Shown here: in pieces, positions 61,394 through 64,000 of the stretch | Numbering within the stretch: the first letter of the stretch is position 1 | How the letters are laid out: every line of letters starts with the position of its first letter | Assembly: GCF_000005505.3 (NCBI RefSeq) | Contig: NC_016134.3 | Coordinates: forward strand, 44,792,650 to 44,856,649 | Source: Brachypodium distachyon | Taxonomy: Eukaryota > Streptophyta > Magnoliopsida > Poales > Poaceae | Length of the DNA: 64,000 bases | Reading direction: 5' to 3' | Notes under the pieces: model-generated | Told to the model about the DNA's origin: nothing | What the model saw: the letters and a program-made list of their open reading frames with translations, nothing else | Databases searched by the model: none | Position numbers and translations under genes: made by a program

Positions 61394-64000
61394 ATGATGT
61401 TGAACTTCAGGGATTGGATCTCGTACCGGCTCGGGTCGTCGCTGCTGTCCGCGAGGCCGTTCGCCATCTCCGGCCCCGGCGCAGGCGCATCCGAGGGCGG
61501 TGTTAATGATGGTACTACTCCCGTTTGCCTAGTTCACCTTATGAGTATATATTATCATGGTCCCTGTTTTCTTGGTTCAGCGTGCTGTGCTGGAAGGGAG
61601 TGTTGTCTGGTTGGTCGGGATCGAGTAGTTGGTGCTATCGGGATCTTAAACGTGTTTTAGGATTTAGTTGGGTTAATTAAGCCTCTTTGTCTTCACTGAT
61701 CGCATGCAATTTTGTCTCATTTTTAGTTGGTTCAAGTTTCTGCTGTTCTAATGTATGCTCCTGATGAGAACTTGTAAGTTTAGGGGATGTTCACTTGCTG
61801 TTGCTGATTTTTATTTTCTTAACCGAAGGTCCTTTTGCCAGTTGCTGATTTTATGATGTTACTATTATGTAGAGACAATTCTTGCCTTCGTGAGATTCGG
61901 GGCAGTTTTGTTATAGTTTTATCCTCCTGTTAAATGTTAATGTTAAATGGAGTGCCTCACTTGTTGAATTCTGTATTCCAGGTACAACAGAAAGCGAGTT
62001 TGTAGAGACAGTGTCTGCCAATAGATTTCCTTCCAATGATAGCCATGCTGCATCAGCGGTCACATCGAACTCACAGGATGGTGCAGTTTCTTCTGGCCCT
62101 CTTCACCCAGACCATGATAACAGTAAGCCAGATCCACTAATGCAAGTTGAGGCGCTTCAAATTAAGTTTCTACGGCTGGTGCACAGAACTGGAGTGCCAC
62201 CCAATACCAATGTAGTTGCACAGGTACTGTACAGACTGCAGCTTGCCAACTTGATCAAGGCTGGAGAATCTGATGCCAGGAGAACCAACCTTGCTATGAA
62301 CAAGGCCAGAGTTATAGCAGCAGAGCATGAAGCACCCGGTGGACCAGATTTGGACCTCCCATTGCGAGTTCTTCTTCTGGGAAAGACTGGTGTGGGGAAG
62401 AGTGCCACAGTAAACTCCATTTTTGATGAAACAAAGGTTGCTACCGATGCACTTGCCCCTGCGACTAATAGGATAAAGATGGTTGATGGAACTATCAAAG
62501 GAGTAAGAGTTACAGTTATCGACACCCCTGGTCTGACGCCTCATTACCATAGCCAACGAAGGAACAGGAAGATTTTGCATGCTGTCAAGCGTTTCATTAA
62601 AAGATCACCGCCTGATATCGTCTTGTACTTTGAGCGAATTGACCATATTAATAGCAAATACAGTGACTACCCGCTGTTGAAGCTTATAACTGATATCTTG
62701 GGTTCTTCGATATGGTTCAACACTGTCCTTGTGATGACTCACTGTTCCTCATCTCCTCCTGAAGGACCAGATGGTTATCCTTTGGAATATGATGCCTACA
62801 CTCGTTACTGTAAGAATGTTGTCCAGCGTCAAATCCAGGTAGCAGCTTCTAACACACAGCTGGAGAACCCTATTGTTTTGGTCGACAATCATCCATTGTG
62901 CAGACGGAACACCAGAGGTGAAAGGGTTTTACCAAATGGGCAGGTATGGGTATCAGAACTTTTGCTGTTTTGTGGAGCAACCAAGTTGTTAGCAGATGCA
63001 AATTCCTTACTTAAGTTTCAAGATAGCTTCCTGCTGTCACATGCAAATACCAGGCTACCTTCGCTGCCTCATCTTCTTTCATCACTCCTTAAACCTTATC
63101 CGTCATCCAGTTATGACAGTATTGACAATGAGATGACTGATCTATCAGATGAGGAGGATGAGTATGATCAACTACCGCCATTCCGTGTTCTAAAAAAATC
63201 TGAATATGAAAAATTGACCAAAGAACAGAAAACTGCATATCTTGATGAACTGGACTACCGTGAGACTTCATACCTGAAACATCAGTGGAAGGAGGGAATC
63301 AGGAGGCAAAAGCTTGCTGAAGCTCAAAGTACCGAAGCATCATATGGAGTTGCTGATGATTATGAAGAGAGCACAGCCCCAGAGGTTGTGCACATGTCAG
63401 ATATGGAAATCCCATTAAACTTTGATTCTGATTATCCAGCACACCGCTACCGTCACCTTATAACTAATGATCAGTTGTTTAGACCAGTTTTGGATCCCCA
63501 AGGATGGGACCATGATATTGGGTTTGATGGGATCAATTTTGAATCATCTCATGAGTTGAAAAGGAACATCTCTTCATCAATTGCAGGGCAGATGAGGAAG
63601 GACAAAGAAGACATGTATATCCAATCAGAATGTTCAGTAAGCTATACTGATCAGAGAGGCTACTCCTTGATGGGGGGAATGGATATGCAAACAGCAAGCA
63701 AGGATTTGGTTTGTACTGTCCATGGAGATGCCAAGTACCGCAATTTTCCTTGGAACACCACTGGAGGAGGTATTTCTGTAACTAAATTTGGGTCAAAGTA
63801 TTTTTCTGGGGCCAAATTAGAAGACTCCATCATCATTGGGAAACGAGTTCAGTTGGTAGCCAATGCTGGGAGGATGGTTGGGTGTGGACAAGTGGCAGAT
63901 GGAGGTGGCCTGGAAGTAACCGTAAGGGGAAAAGACTACCCTGTGAGAGAAGGGAGTACCACCATCGCGGCCACTGCTCTGTCTTTTGAGAAAGACACTG
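61394..64000 (+). CDS. TOC90: Chloroplast outer-envelope import receptor, Toc159 family, TOC90-type (3' end beyond window)
   Basis: Exon 1 is 61,394-61,511 and exon 2 runs from 61,982 to the window edge with no stop. About 712 residues are visible of an expected 780-800. It is a GTPase receptor of the TOC translocon that recognises chloroplast preproteins. The N-terminus (MMLNFRDWISYRLGSSLLSA) is short and lacks the long acidic A-domain of Toc159/132/120, which points to TOC90. The G-domain has P-loop GKTGVGKS (173-180), DTPG (220-223) and an MTHCSS G4-like motif. After about residue 430 comes the membrane-anchoring M-domain, with EMTDLSDEEDEYDQLPPFRV, KKSEYEKLTKEQKTAYLDEL and DYRETSYLKHQWKEG. 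It lies 1.3 kb downstream of SGS3 on the same strand with no sign of co-regulation. Confidence 0.95.

Overview
The window is plant nuclear DNA, almost certainly from a grass (Poaceae), probably a compact-genome pooid close to Brachypodium. The evidence is GT-AG introns, a GC-rich 5' bias in coding exons, grass-type gene families, many Stowaway and Tourist MITEs, Mutator and hAT elements, and no visible full-length LTR retrotransposon. Sense and exons were worked out by hand from splice sites and phase. Every multi-exon model below is in frame across all junctions.

Region 1 (about 1-16.4 kb) has no convincing protein gene. It is a degenerate tandem array of a non-coding, transcript-like unit built from modules in a recurring order (F-A-B-C-D-E-F). 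Six copies of module D each have TATA-like boxes upstream and a conserved 22-24 nt site with the core TTGAGAGGCATCAGGAA. That site looks like a target of the grass miR2118 family. Together these features suggest a cluster of reproductive 21-nt phasiRNA precursor (PHAS) loci, and this is the main finding. The array was later hit by a 1.26-kb hAT element, a 1.28-kb Pack-MULE-like element and a Tourist-like MITE. For the first two, paralogous empty sites lie in the same window.

Region 2 (17.5-34.5 kb) holds a legume-lectin receptor kinase, a decayed hAT relic, an 18-exon SNF2/CHR24-like remodeller that lacks the family's long N-terminus, and a CC-NB-ARC-LRR immune receptor. The last two genes share a homologous 3' UTR segment.

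Region 3 (39-45 kb) has a three-exon PP2C phosphatase, with an inverted W-box pair just upstream of its TATA box, and a single-exon DUF538 secreted or apoplastic-type protein.

Region 4 (46.7-64 kb) is housekeeping and RNA biology. It holds CNOT11 (minus strand, 12 exons), a non-LTR retroelement remnant, SGS3 (6 exons, complete) and TOC90, which is cut by the window edge. SGS3 acts with RDR6 to make phasiRNAs, so the window may contain both a phasiRNA source array and a phasiRNA biogenesis factor. Their linkage is probably coincidental. Two GC-AG introns (CHR24-like intron 14 and CNOT11 intron 1) are supported by phase and family alignment.
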